64,000 nucleotides of DNA, taken from contig NZ_JAFBCZ010000012.1 in NCBI RefSeq assembly GCF_016907925.1, forward strand, positions 1-64,000. Direction: 5' to 3'. Each line of letters starts with the position of its first letter. The stretch's first letter is position 1. Positions 35,520-42,264 of the stretch are shown piece by piece. A program made the translations under genes and the position numbers. This DNA is from Herpetosiphon giganteus. GTDB taxonomy: Bacteria; Chloroflexota; Chloroflexia; Chloroflexales; Herpetosiphonaceae. Under the pieces are notes generated by a model that was not told the origin of the DNA, did no database searches, and saw only the letters and a program-made list of their open reading frames with translations.

Positions 35520-35536
35520 TTTATTAGGAGTGTGTT

Positions 35537-35641
35537 ATGAAAAAGTTGAGCATTCGCAAAGTTGAAACCCTCAAAACCACCGCTGCCTTCTATGCTGGTG
35601 GTTGCGGCGGCCCAGGCGGCCCACCACGCCAAATCCCATAG
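35537..35641 (+). CDS. candidate precursor peptide 5
   Basis: A 34-residue peptide, MKKLSIRKVE then TLKTTAAFYAGGC and tail GGPGGPPRQIP, very rich in Gly and Pro. AGGAG seven bases before ATG. Confidence 0.85.
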   Translation: MKKLSIRKVETLKTTAAFYAGGCGGPGGPPRQIP

Positions 35642-35683
35642 GCTTGGCTGTTTGAATTGTTTATTTGTTTTAAGGAGTGTGTT

Positions 35684-35776
35684 ATGAAAAAGCTTGCAAT
35701 TCGCAAAGTTGAAACCCTCAAAACCACCGCCGCTTTCTATGCTGGTGGCTGTGGCGGCCCTCGCCCGCTTCCATAA
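35684..35776 (+). CDS. candidate precursor peptide 6
   Basis: A 30-residue peptide, MKKLAIRKVE then TLKTTAAFYAGGC and tail GGPRPLP. TAAGGAG eight bases before ATG. From here on spacers shrink to 30-50 bases. Confidence 0.85.
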   Translation: MKKLAIRKVETLKTTAAFYAGGCGGPRPLP

Positions 35777-35816
35777 GCTTCTCGGCTTAATTGATGAGCA
35801 ATCTTAGGAGTGTGTC

Positions 35817-35906
35817 ATGAAAAAGATTACGATTCGCAAGACTGAAACCCTCAAAACCACCGCTGCCTTCTATGCTGGTGGCTGTGGTGGCGTTCGCTTG
35901 CCATAA
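35817..35906 (+). CDS. candidate precursor peptide 7
   Basis: A 29-residue peptide, the shortest copy: MKKITIRKTE then TLKTTAAFYAGGC and tail GGVRLP. TTAGGAG before ATG. Confidence 0.85.
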   Translation: MKKITIRKTETLKTTAAFYAGGCGGVRLP

Positions 35907-35958
35907 ACGATAGCGCTACGAAATGCACGCTGATTAATTGTTATCAAGGAGCATTCCC

Positions 35959-36051
35959 ATGAAAAAGATTACGATTCGCAAAACCGAAACCCTGAAAACC
36001 ACCGCTGCGTTCTATGCTGGCAGCTGTGGCCCAATCTTCGCCCAACCATAG
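35959..36051 (+). CDS. candidate precursor peptide 8
   Basis: A 30-residue peptide, MKKITIRKTE then TLKTTAAFYAGSC and tail GPIFAQP. Here the residue before Cys is Ser rather than Gly. The protein sequence is identical to that of copy 9, although the DNA differs at six synonymous sites. Confidence 0.87.
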   Translation: MKKITIRKTETLKTTAAFYAGSCGPIFAQP

Positions 36052-36081
36052 GCAACAAACCTCAACGATAAGGAGTGTGGC

Positions 36082-36174
36082 ATGAAAAAGATTACGATTC
36101 GTAAAACCGAAACCCTCAAAACCACCGCAGCCTTCTACGCTGGCAGCTGTGGCCCAATCTTCGCCCAACCCTAG
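36082..36174 (+). CDS. candidate precursor peptide 9
   Basis: A 30-residue peptide identical in protein sequence to copy 8. The synonymous differences (CGC/CGT, CTG/CTC, GCT/GCA, GCG/GCC, TAT/TAC, CCA/CCC) show that the reading frame, including the tail, has been maintained. AAGGAG before ATG. Confidence 0.87.
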   Translation: MKKITIRKTETLKTTAAFYAGSCGPIFAQP

Positions 36175-36216
36175 TTTATTCGCCGCAATCTAAATTAGTG
36201 CTAAGGGGGATTTCCA

Positions 36217-36330
36217 ATGAAAAAGATCACCATTCGCAAGGCTGAAACCTTGAAAACGACCGCTGCCTTCTATGCTGGTGGCTGTGGTGGCCCAATCATC
36301 ATCAGCCCATTCCCAGTGCTGGAACCATAG
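36217..36330 (+). CDS. candidate precursor peptide 10
   Basis: A 37-residue peptide, MKKITIRKAE then TLKTTAAFYAGGC and tail GGPIIISPFPVLEP. Its tail starts like that of copy 1 (GGPIII) but is extended. Ribosome site TAAGGGGGA. Confidence 0.85.
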   Translation: MKKITIRKAETLKTTAAFYAGGCGGPIIISPFPVLEP

Positions 36331-36362
36331 GTTTTTGACTCGACGGTGTGTAAGGAGTATTC

Positions 36363-36473
36363 ATGAAAAAGATTACGATTCGCAAAGTCGAAACCCTCAA
36401 AACAACGGCGGCCTTTTACGCAGGCTCCTGCGACCCAATTGGCCCCGGTGGTCCCATCCTCGTTGGTGCATAA
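36363..36473 (+). CDS. candidate precursor peptide 11
   Basis: A 36-residue peptide, MKKITIRKVE then TLKTTAAFYAGSC and tail DPIGPGGPILVGA. The only copy ending in Ala instead of Pro and the only one with Asp after the Cys. AAGGAG seven bases before ATG. The M50 protease gene starts 73 bases later with no terminator between. Confidence 0.85.
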   Translation: MKKITIRKVETLKTTAAFYAGSCDPIGPGGPILVGA

Positions 36474-36546
36474 ACTGAACCTGTGAGTGAGTGAGCAGGA
36501 GAAGGTTTTTAGTTAATCCCAACACTAGAAGGGTGGGCCTGGCGCT

Positions 36547-37851
36547 ATGACAAGTATGGTTGCTGCCTCGACGAATCCTTTGTATACAGCATCAGCCTAT
36601 GTTGATGTGTATCCATTTGTTCGGCAAGAGGAGAGCGAAGAAGAGTTATTAATTGGGCGCGTCGATACCAATAACTTCATTATGCTGCCCAAAGAAGCCG
36701 TTGAAATCCTCGATGATTTGGCGCATGGCAAAACTATTGGCGAGGCGCAAGCCCTCTATGCCGAACGCTATGGTGAAATTCCCGATTTGGTTGATCTCCT
36801 CGAACAATTAGAATCCGAAGGCTTTGTCCAGCCACTCCAATCGGATACGGTGCGCTTTGGCCAACAAGCGCCAACCAATACAGCCGAAGCTGTTGCAACC
36901 ACACCCAATCAACCGCGCACTGTGCGCTTTCACTTCACGTTTTTTCCGGTGCGGCTAGCCCAACTATTGTTCAGCCCAATTGCTTTGGCCTTGTATGCGA
37001 TTTTTATTGGTGGCGCGGCGGCAATTGTGCTGTCTCAACCATCGATTGTGGCAGGCTGGCGGGCGATGGTGGTCGATGAACAAATGGCGATCTTTACCCT
37101 AATCATCATGCTGCATGGCTTTGTCATCACCTTTTTTCACGAGCTTGGCCATGCGGTTGCCGCCCGTTCGCGTGGGGTTGATGTACGCTTTGGCATCGGG
37201 CGACGCTTATGGGTGATTGTGGCCGAAACCGATATGTCGGCAATTTGGTCGATTAAGCGCAATCTGCGCTTTTTACCAATTCTGGCGGGCATGGTGGTCG
37301 ATTTGCTCAGCGCCGCGATGATGATTTATCTGGCGTTTATGCACCAGCGCCAAATCATTAATCTTTCGGATTTTGGCTATGTTTTGGTGCGGGCGTTTAT
37401 GTGGAGCTACCTGCTGAATTTGCTGTTTCAGCTGTATTTCTTCGTGCGCACCGATATTTATTATTTCCTCTCAACCTGGTTGCGTTGCTCAAACCTCATG
37501 GGCGATACCGCCAATTATATGATCAATCAGTTCAATCGTTTAATGGGTCGCCCAGAACCGCATAATCAAGCGGCAATTCCCGAACGTGAGCGCACAATTA
37601 TCAAGCGCTACGCCTTTTTCTGGCTGATCGGACGGGTGCTTGCTTTCTATTCGTTGTTCTTCTTAACCCTGCCAATTTTATGGAGCTACGCCAGCATTTT
37701 GTTTGAACGCATGTTTGGTAGTTCAAGCAACAACCTGCAAGTGCTCGATTCGATTTTGGCAGCCATTTTGATCTTTATCAGCCAAGCCGTTGGAATCTTC
37801 CTTTGGCTTTGGAGCTTGATCCGCAGAAAGGTTAGCGTCGATGACATCTAA
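36547..37851 (+). CDS. M50 metalloprotease with N-terminal PqqD-like domain
   Basis: A 434-residue membrane protein. Residues 35-97 look like a PqqD/RRE-type peptide-recognition domain (TNNFIMLPKEAVEILDDL, then LVDLLEQLESEGFV). After a linker come about six membrane helices. The second carries the zinc site FFHELGHAVAARS (HELGH at 198-202), and D303 in RTDIYYFLS followed by CSNL fits the third-ligand motif of the site-2-protease class (usual DGYY...PNL). Similar proteases accompany RiPP clusters such as yyd (family knowledge). Likely processes the upstream peptides at the membrane (inference). The ribosome site is weak. It overlaps the TPR gene by 11 bases. Confidence 0.85.
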   Translation: MTSMVAASTNPLYTASAYVDVYPFVRQEESEEELLIGRVDTNNFIMLPKEAVEILDDLAHGKTIGEAQALYAERYGEIPDLVDLLEQLESEGFVQPLQSDTVRFGQQAPTNTAEAVATTPNQPRTVRFHFTFFPVRLAQLLFSPIALALYAIFIGGAAAIVLSQPSIVAGWRAMVVDEQMAIFTLIIMLHGFVITFFHELGHAVAARSRGVDVRFGIGRRLWVIVAETDMSAIWSIKRNLRFLPILAGMVVDLLSAAMMIYLAFMHQRQIINLSDFGYVLVRAFMWSYLLNLLFQLYFFVRTDIYYFLSTWLRCSNLMGDTANYMINQFNRLMGRPEPHNQAAIPERERTIIKRYAFFWLIGRVLAFYSLFFLTLPILWSYASILFERMFGSSSNNLQVLDSILAAILIFISQAVGIFLWLWSLIRRKVSVDDI

Positions 37852-39727
37852 GAGCAAGCAATTAATCGTCTGGGTAGGCAATGCTGGCGCGCAACGAACC
37901 GCAGCCGCCCAAACATGGCTAAACCAACAATCTGCGGCGCGCACATGGTTGCTGAGCATGAATCGGTCTAAGTTGGGCCACTGGGCTGGGCTAAATAGCT
38001 TTGTTAGCTCGCTCTTGCCCGAAATTAAAGCCCAAGCGCCTGAGCTATTGGTCAAATATGATTATGAATTGGCGTTGGTGCTGCCCCAATTGCAACGTGA
38101 ATTGGCCGTGCGCAACCCAAGCCTGACCGATATTAGCAATCCTCAAGAGCGCACCCGCAATTATGCCGCCGATCGCGCCTTTCGGATCGTGCAAGGCTTG
38201 ATCGATATGCTGCATGAGTTTCGCCAACATGCACCCGACCAAGCTTGGGTGATTGTCTGCGATCAGTTTGATCAGGCTGGCTCATTGGTCACGATGTTTT
38301 TCAAAGAATTATTGCGCCGCGCCGACCAACGCTTTGGCTTGACGATTGGCTTTTTGATTGAGCCAAACGCTGAGTTATTGGCCGAATATCAAAGTTGGGC
38401 CGAGCATGTCGAGCTTATCAATGGCGATTGGCAAGCAGATCAGCCAGTCGCTGAATTAGATCCTGCTGAGGCCAAACAACGGCTTGATGAGCTAGAGCGC
38501 GACCATACCTTTGATCCCATTGAAATTGAATTGCACTTGCCGCAATTGATTCAGCTGGCAACCGCCGCCAACGAGCCACGCAAGCGACTGGGCTTTATGC
38601 ACGAAGGCCTTTCGATCTGCTCGACACGTGGCTTGTATGCAGATGCGCTGTATTATGGCGAGCCGTTGCAAGTTGCAATGGAGCGCGATTTCCCGAAGAG
38701 CGTTGATTTTCGGCTCAGCGCCTATTTGAAGCTCTACAATTGTTATATTGGGCTAAAACAGGCCGAGCCAGCCTTGGCAATTGCCGAAACTGCGGTGAGC
38801 ATCACCGATAATCCAGCCCGTTTATTTAGCTGGTATTACTTGATTGCGATGATTCATGGGCGCTTTGCCGTGCCCCGCGATTACGATCAGGCCGAGCATT
38901 ATCTTAATTTGGGCATTGAAGCGATTCAGCAGGCCGATATTCCAGCCCAAGAAAAACTCTTCCAATCATCATTCAATCGCAATGGCTTGGCATTAATTCG
39001 CCACTTCCAAAAACGACCCTTGGAAGCGATTGAAATTTGCCAAGAATGTTACAAACAGCTGGAAACCGGTTTAGATACCGAGGAACACAAATTACATCGC
39101 TCGGTTTTGCTGTATAACATTGCCCAAGTGTACGATTCGCTCAAAGATTATCCGAATGCACTGCATTATTACACCTTGACAATTGAAATGGACCCCAACT
39201 ACGCCGAATATTACAACGAACGAGCCAATATTTATCTGCAAATTGGCGATTATGCAGCAGCCGAGCGCGATTATCGCCAATCGATCGAGCTTAGCCCGCC
39301 GTATACCGAAGTCTGGACCAACCTTGCCCAATGCTATCAATTGCAAGACGAATTTGAGCAAGCAGTTGGGGCGTTTAGCCGTGCGCTGGATATTGATCCC
39401 AAAAACGTGGTGGCGCTCAACCATCGGGCCGAATGCTACGAAGCTTTGGGCCAAACTCAGGCTGCGATCGAAGACTATAGCGCCAGCCTGAAGCTCAAGC
39501 CAAACGACTCAGGCATTGTTGCCAACCGCGCTATTCTCTATTATGAGCTTGGCGATTTGGCTGCCTCGTTGGCCGATTTGAACACCGCGATTGAATTGCA
39601 GCCCGATTTGGCTGAGCTGTACGAAAATCGTGCGGTAGCGTTGGAAGCGCTCGAACGCTATCCAGAAGCCGAGCACGATCGCCAGCAAGCGATATTGTTG
39701 GCCAACGCCCACGAAGTCAATGCCTAA
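37841..39727 (+). CDS. TPR protein with degenerate P-loop-like N-terminal domain
   Basis: A 628-residue protein. The N-terminal 200 residues resemble a STAND/AAA-type ATPase fold, with VWVGNAGAQRTAAA where a Walker A would be but no GKT/S, and AWVIVCDQFDQAG as a Walker-B-like strand. The C-terminal part (about 410-620) contains six or so TPR repeats (NALHYYTLTIEMDPNYAEYY and following). Such proteins act as protein-binding scaffolds. The start lies within the end of the protease gene, so translation is coupled and the two probably work together. A regulatory, chaperone or immunity-type role at the peptide locus is possible but unproven. Confidence 0.85.
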   Translation: MTSKSKQLIVWVGNAGAQRTAAAQTWLNQQSAARTWLLSMNRSKLGHWAGLNSFVSSLLPEIKAQAPELLVKYDYELALVLPQLQRELAVRNPSLTDISNPQERTRNYAADRAFRIVQGLIDMLHEFRQHAPDQAWVIVCDQFDQAGSLVTMFFKELLRRADQRFGLTIGFLIEPNAELLAEYQSWAEHVELINGDWQADQPVAELDPAEAKQRLDELERDHTFDPIEIELHLPQLIQLATAANEPRKRLGFMHEGLSICSTRGLYADALYYGEPLQVAMERDFPKSVDFRLSAYLKLYNCYIGLKQAEPALAIAETAVSITDNPARLFSWYYLIAMIHGRFAVPRDYDQAEHYLNLGIEAIQQADIPAQEKLFQSSFNRNGLALIRHFQKRPLEAIEICQECYKQLETGLDTEEHKLHRSVLLYNIAQVYDSLKDYPNALHYYTLTIEMDPNYAEYYNERANIYLQIGDYAAAERDYRQSIELSPPYTEVWTNLAQCYQLQDEFEQAVGAFSRALDIDPKNVVALNHRAECYEALGQTQAAIEDYSASLKLKPNDSGIVANRAILYYELGDLAASLADLNTAIELQPDLAELYENRAVALEALERYPEAEHDRQQAILLANAHEVNA

Positions 39728-39728
39728 G

Positions 39729-39861
39729 TCCCCTCACCCCAACCCCTCTCCCGTCCAACGGGCGAGGGGCTTTAACGCCGTGGTTCTTGCAAAAATCCTT
39801 GGAAAAAACGGGTGCTCGCCCTCGCCCGCGTCTAGTGGGAGAGGGGGCTGGGGGGTGAGGG
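39729..39861. repeat. inverted-end repeat (family B), copy 3
   Basis: Starts TCCCCTCACCCCAACCCCTCTCCC and ends GGGGGTGAGGGAA. The middle reads GGTTCTTGCAAAAATCCTTGGAAAA, shared with the copy at 55236. Confidence 0.8.
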
Positions 39862-39983
39862 AACGCAAAATCCTTGCAAGCTTATAAACCGCTGCAACTG
39901 AATCTTCATTTGTTGGCGAAATCATTGCTATACTGAGCCTCAAGGAACAATCCCTTGAGGCTCATTTGATTGAGGAGCTGCTG

Positions 39984-40535
39984 ATGCCAACCATATTTAG
40001 TCATGTGGCCCCAGCCTTGGTGCTTGGTTTGGCGCTTGGGCGCGAGCGGATCAGCCGTCCGTTGTTGGTTTGCGCCTCGATTGCAGCGATTAGCCCTGAT
40101 TTTGATGGGATTAGCTTTTGGCTGGACATGCCGCGTGGCACGTTGCTGAGCCATCGTGGTTTTACCCACTCACTTGGCTTTGCGACAATCATCGCCAGCT
40201 TGGGGGCGCTCTGCGCGCCGCGCTTGGGCTGCAAACGCTGGGTTGCGGCGTTGGTGTTGTTTATGGCAACCTTCAGCCATCCGCTTTACGATATGCTGAC
40301 CAATGGCGGCAGTGGCGTGGCGCTGTGGTGGCCGTTCAGCAGCCAGCGAGTCTTTTTTGAGTGGCGGCCAATTGCGGTTGCGCCAATCAGCGCGGCGCGG
40401 CTTTTTTCCGAGCGCGGCTGGAATGTGCTGCTCTCAGAATTACGCTGGATTTGGCTGCCATGGCTGGGGCTTGGCTGGATTGTGGCCTGGCTACGGCAGC
40501 GCTATGATACGTCCAAAGCGCAGATTCGTGCGTAG
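39984..40535 (+). CDS. YdjM-like membrane-bound metal-dependent hydrolase
   Basis: A 183-residue membrane protein that matches the YdjM/DUF457 family: TIFSHVAPALVLGLALG at the start, ISPDFDGISFW, LLSHRGFTHSLGF with the conserved His residues, and FSHPLYDMLTNGG. The conserved His and Asp residues are thought to bind metal; family functions are poorly known. ATG with GAGGAG six bases upstream; an in-frame ATG six codons earlier has none. The next gene begins about 27 bases later, so the two may be co-transcribed. Confidence 0.88.
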   Translation: MPTIFSHVAPALVLGLALGRERISRPLLVCASIAAISPDFDGISFWLDMPRGTLLSHRGFTHSLGFATIIASLGALCAPRLGCKRWVAALVLFMATFSHPLYDMLTNGGSGVALWWPFSSQRVFFEWRPIAVAPISAARLFSERGWNVLLSELRWIWLPWLGLGWIVAWLRQRYDTSKAQIRA

Positions 40536-40562
40536 CATAAGCAATCTCGATAGTGTGGAGCG

Positions 40563-42215
40563 ATGACGAACATGGCCCAATTTGATGCGATTGTTGTTGG
40601 CGGCGGGCATAATGGATTGACCTGTGCCTGTTATTTGCAAAAAGCTGGAATCAAAACCCTTGTGATCGAACGGCGACCGATTGTTGGTGGCGCGGTTTGC
40701 ACCGAAACCATGTTTGGTGGCTATAAGATGGATGTTGGCTCATCGGCCCACATTATGATTCACCTCACGCCAGTGGTGCGCGAGCTTGAGCTGCATAAAT
40801 TTGGCCTCGAATATATTGATATGGACCCGTTTGCCTGGTATCCATTGCCTGATGGTTCCGGCGCAATTGAATTTTGGCGCGATTTAGACAAAACCTGTGC
40901 CTCGATTGAAAAAATTTCGCCCAAGGATGCCCATGCCTATCGCCAATTCGTGGCGCTGTGGGGGCCGCTCAACGAAGGCGTATTTGATGTGTTTCTCAAA
41001 TCGCCATCGCCTGCCAACCTTGGTCGCCAGATGCTAACTGGCCAATTCAAGGGCGAAAAAGGCACCCATCCGCTGGATATTCTGCGGCGTTTGTTTACCT
41101 CGTATGGCCATTTGATCAACGAAACGTTTGAAAGCGAAGCCATGCGCGCTGCGATGGGCTGGTTGGCGGCGCAATCTGGCCCGCCGCCGCACGAAATTGG
41201 CACCGGCGATTTTGCTGGCTGGCATTCGATGCTGCACGAAAGCGGCGCGAAACATCCACGCGGTGGCTCTGGCATGTTGACCCAAGCGATGGCTGCGCGC
41301 TTCAAAAGCGATGGTGGCACGTTGCTGCTCGATGCGCCAGTTGAGCGCATTATTGTGCAGCATGGAGTTGTGCAAGGAGTTGAATTAACCTCGGGCGAAA
41401 TCTACAGCGCGCCAATGGTCATTTCGAATGCTCATGTGCAAACCACCTTGCTCAAGTTGGTCGAGCGTGAGCAACTGCCGAATGGCCTCGCCGAGCGAGT
41501 TGGTCGGATTCGGGTTGGCAATGGCTTTGGCATGGCCGTGCGTTGTGCCGCTGATGAATTGCCTGATTATTTGGCCGCGCCTTCTGGTGGCCGCCCGCAT
41601 CCATCGCATCATGGCTTGCAACTGCTTTGCCCATCGATCGATTATCTCAATCGTGCGGTCAGCGATTATGATCGCGGCGTGCCAGCAACCGACCCAGCAG
41701 TCATTGCTATGACATTTAGTGCAATCGACCCCGATGTTGCGCCCAAGGGCAAGCATACGCTGTTCTTGTGGGGCCAATATCACCCGTATGAATTAAGCAA
41801 TGGCGAAGATTGGGATAGCATTGCCGATCGCGAGGCCGACAAACTTTTAGAAGTTGTGTATCGCTATGCGCCAAATATGCGTGGCAAAATTAGCAATCGC
41901 TATGTGCAAACGCCATTAACGTTGGAGCGAACCTTTGGTATGCTGCGCGGCAACGTGATGCATGTCGAAATGTCGTTTGATCAGATGTTTGCCTTCCGCC
42001 CGCTGCCTGAGCTTTCCGAGTATCGGGTGGCTGGGATCAAGGGCTTGTATCTGACTGGCGCGAGCACCCATCCTGGTGGCGGCGTATTTGCAGCATCGGG
42101 CTATAACACTGCCCAAACTGTGCTCAAAGATCGCCAGCCATCACGCCAATGGGTTGGTTGGACGCTTGGCGCGGCGGCAGCCTTAGGCGCAATTGCCTGG
42201 GCGAAAAAGAAATAA
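40563..42215 (+). CDS. FAD-dependent oxidoreductase (phytoene desaturase / PYROXD2-like)
   Basis: A 550-residue flavoprotein. The N-terminal Rossmann motif is DAIVVGGGHNGLTCACYL followed by VIERR, and the C-terminus has GIKGLYLTGASTHPGGGVFAASG, typical of the NAD(P)/FAD phytoene-desaturase-like superfamily. Its length and GDFAGWHSMLHESGAKHPRGG are closer to PYROXD2-type oxidoreductases than to CrtI desaturases (inference). A single hydrophobic helix near the C-terminus (LGAAAALGAIAWAKKK) may anchor it. Start could be either of two ATGs three codons apart. No carotenoid genes are adjacent. It ends at a strong terminator. Confidence 0.85.
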   Translation: MTNMAQFDAIVVGGGHNGLTCACYLQKAGIKTLVIERRPIVGGAVCTETMFGGYKMDVGSSAHIMIHLTPVVRELELHKFGLEYIDMDPFAWYPLPDGSGAIEFWRDLDKTCASIEKISPKDAHAYRQFVALWGPLNEGVFDVFLKSPSPANLGRQMLTGQFKGEKGTHPLDILRRLFTSYGHLINETFESEAMRAAMGWLAAQSGPPPHEIGTGDFAGWHSMLHESGAKHPRGGSGMLTQAMAARFKSDGGTLLLDAPVERIIVQHGVVQGVELTSGEIYSAPMVISNAHVQTTLLKLVEREQLPNGLAERVGRIRVGNGFGMAVRCAADELPDYLAAPSGGRPHPSHHGLQLLCPSIDYLNRAVSDYDRGVPATDPAVIAMTFSAIDPDVAPKGKHTLFLWGQYHPYELSNGEDWDSIADREADKLLEVVYRYAPNMRGKISNRYVQTPLTLERTFGMLRGNVMHVEMSFDQMFAFRPLPELSEYRVAGIKGLYLTGASTHPGGGVFAASGYNTAQTVLKDRQPSRQWVGWTLGAAAALGAIAWAKKK

Positions 42216-42223
42216 AGCTATTG

Positions 42224-42263
42224 CAAGAGCTGCTCAGTCGAATTAATCGCTGAGCAGCTCTTG
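42224..42263. terminator. terminator between convergent genes
   Basis: CAAGAGCTGCTCAG pairs perfectly with CTGAGCAGCTCTTG around a 12-base loop. It probably serves both the oxidoreductase gene and the convergent membrane-protein gene. Confidence 0.85.
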
Positions 42264-42264
42264 T

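Noticed and set aside
34628-36473. CRISPR array or satellite repeat as explanation of the periodic sequence
   Set aside because: Repeats are about 70-nt coding blocks with variable 3' tails, variable spacer length (30-125 bases), ribosome sites and synonymous-only differences, so they are genes rather than CRISPR repeats.
34628-36473. Lantibiotic or lasso peptide precursors
   Set aside because: Only one Cys per peptide, no LanM/LanB or lasso cyclase gene in the window and no Ser/Thr-rich core, so these classes are not supported.
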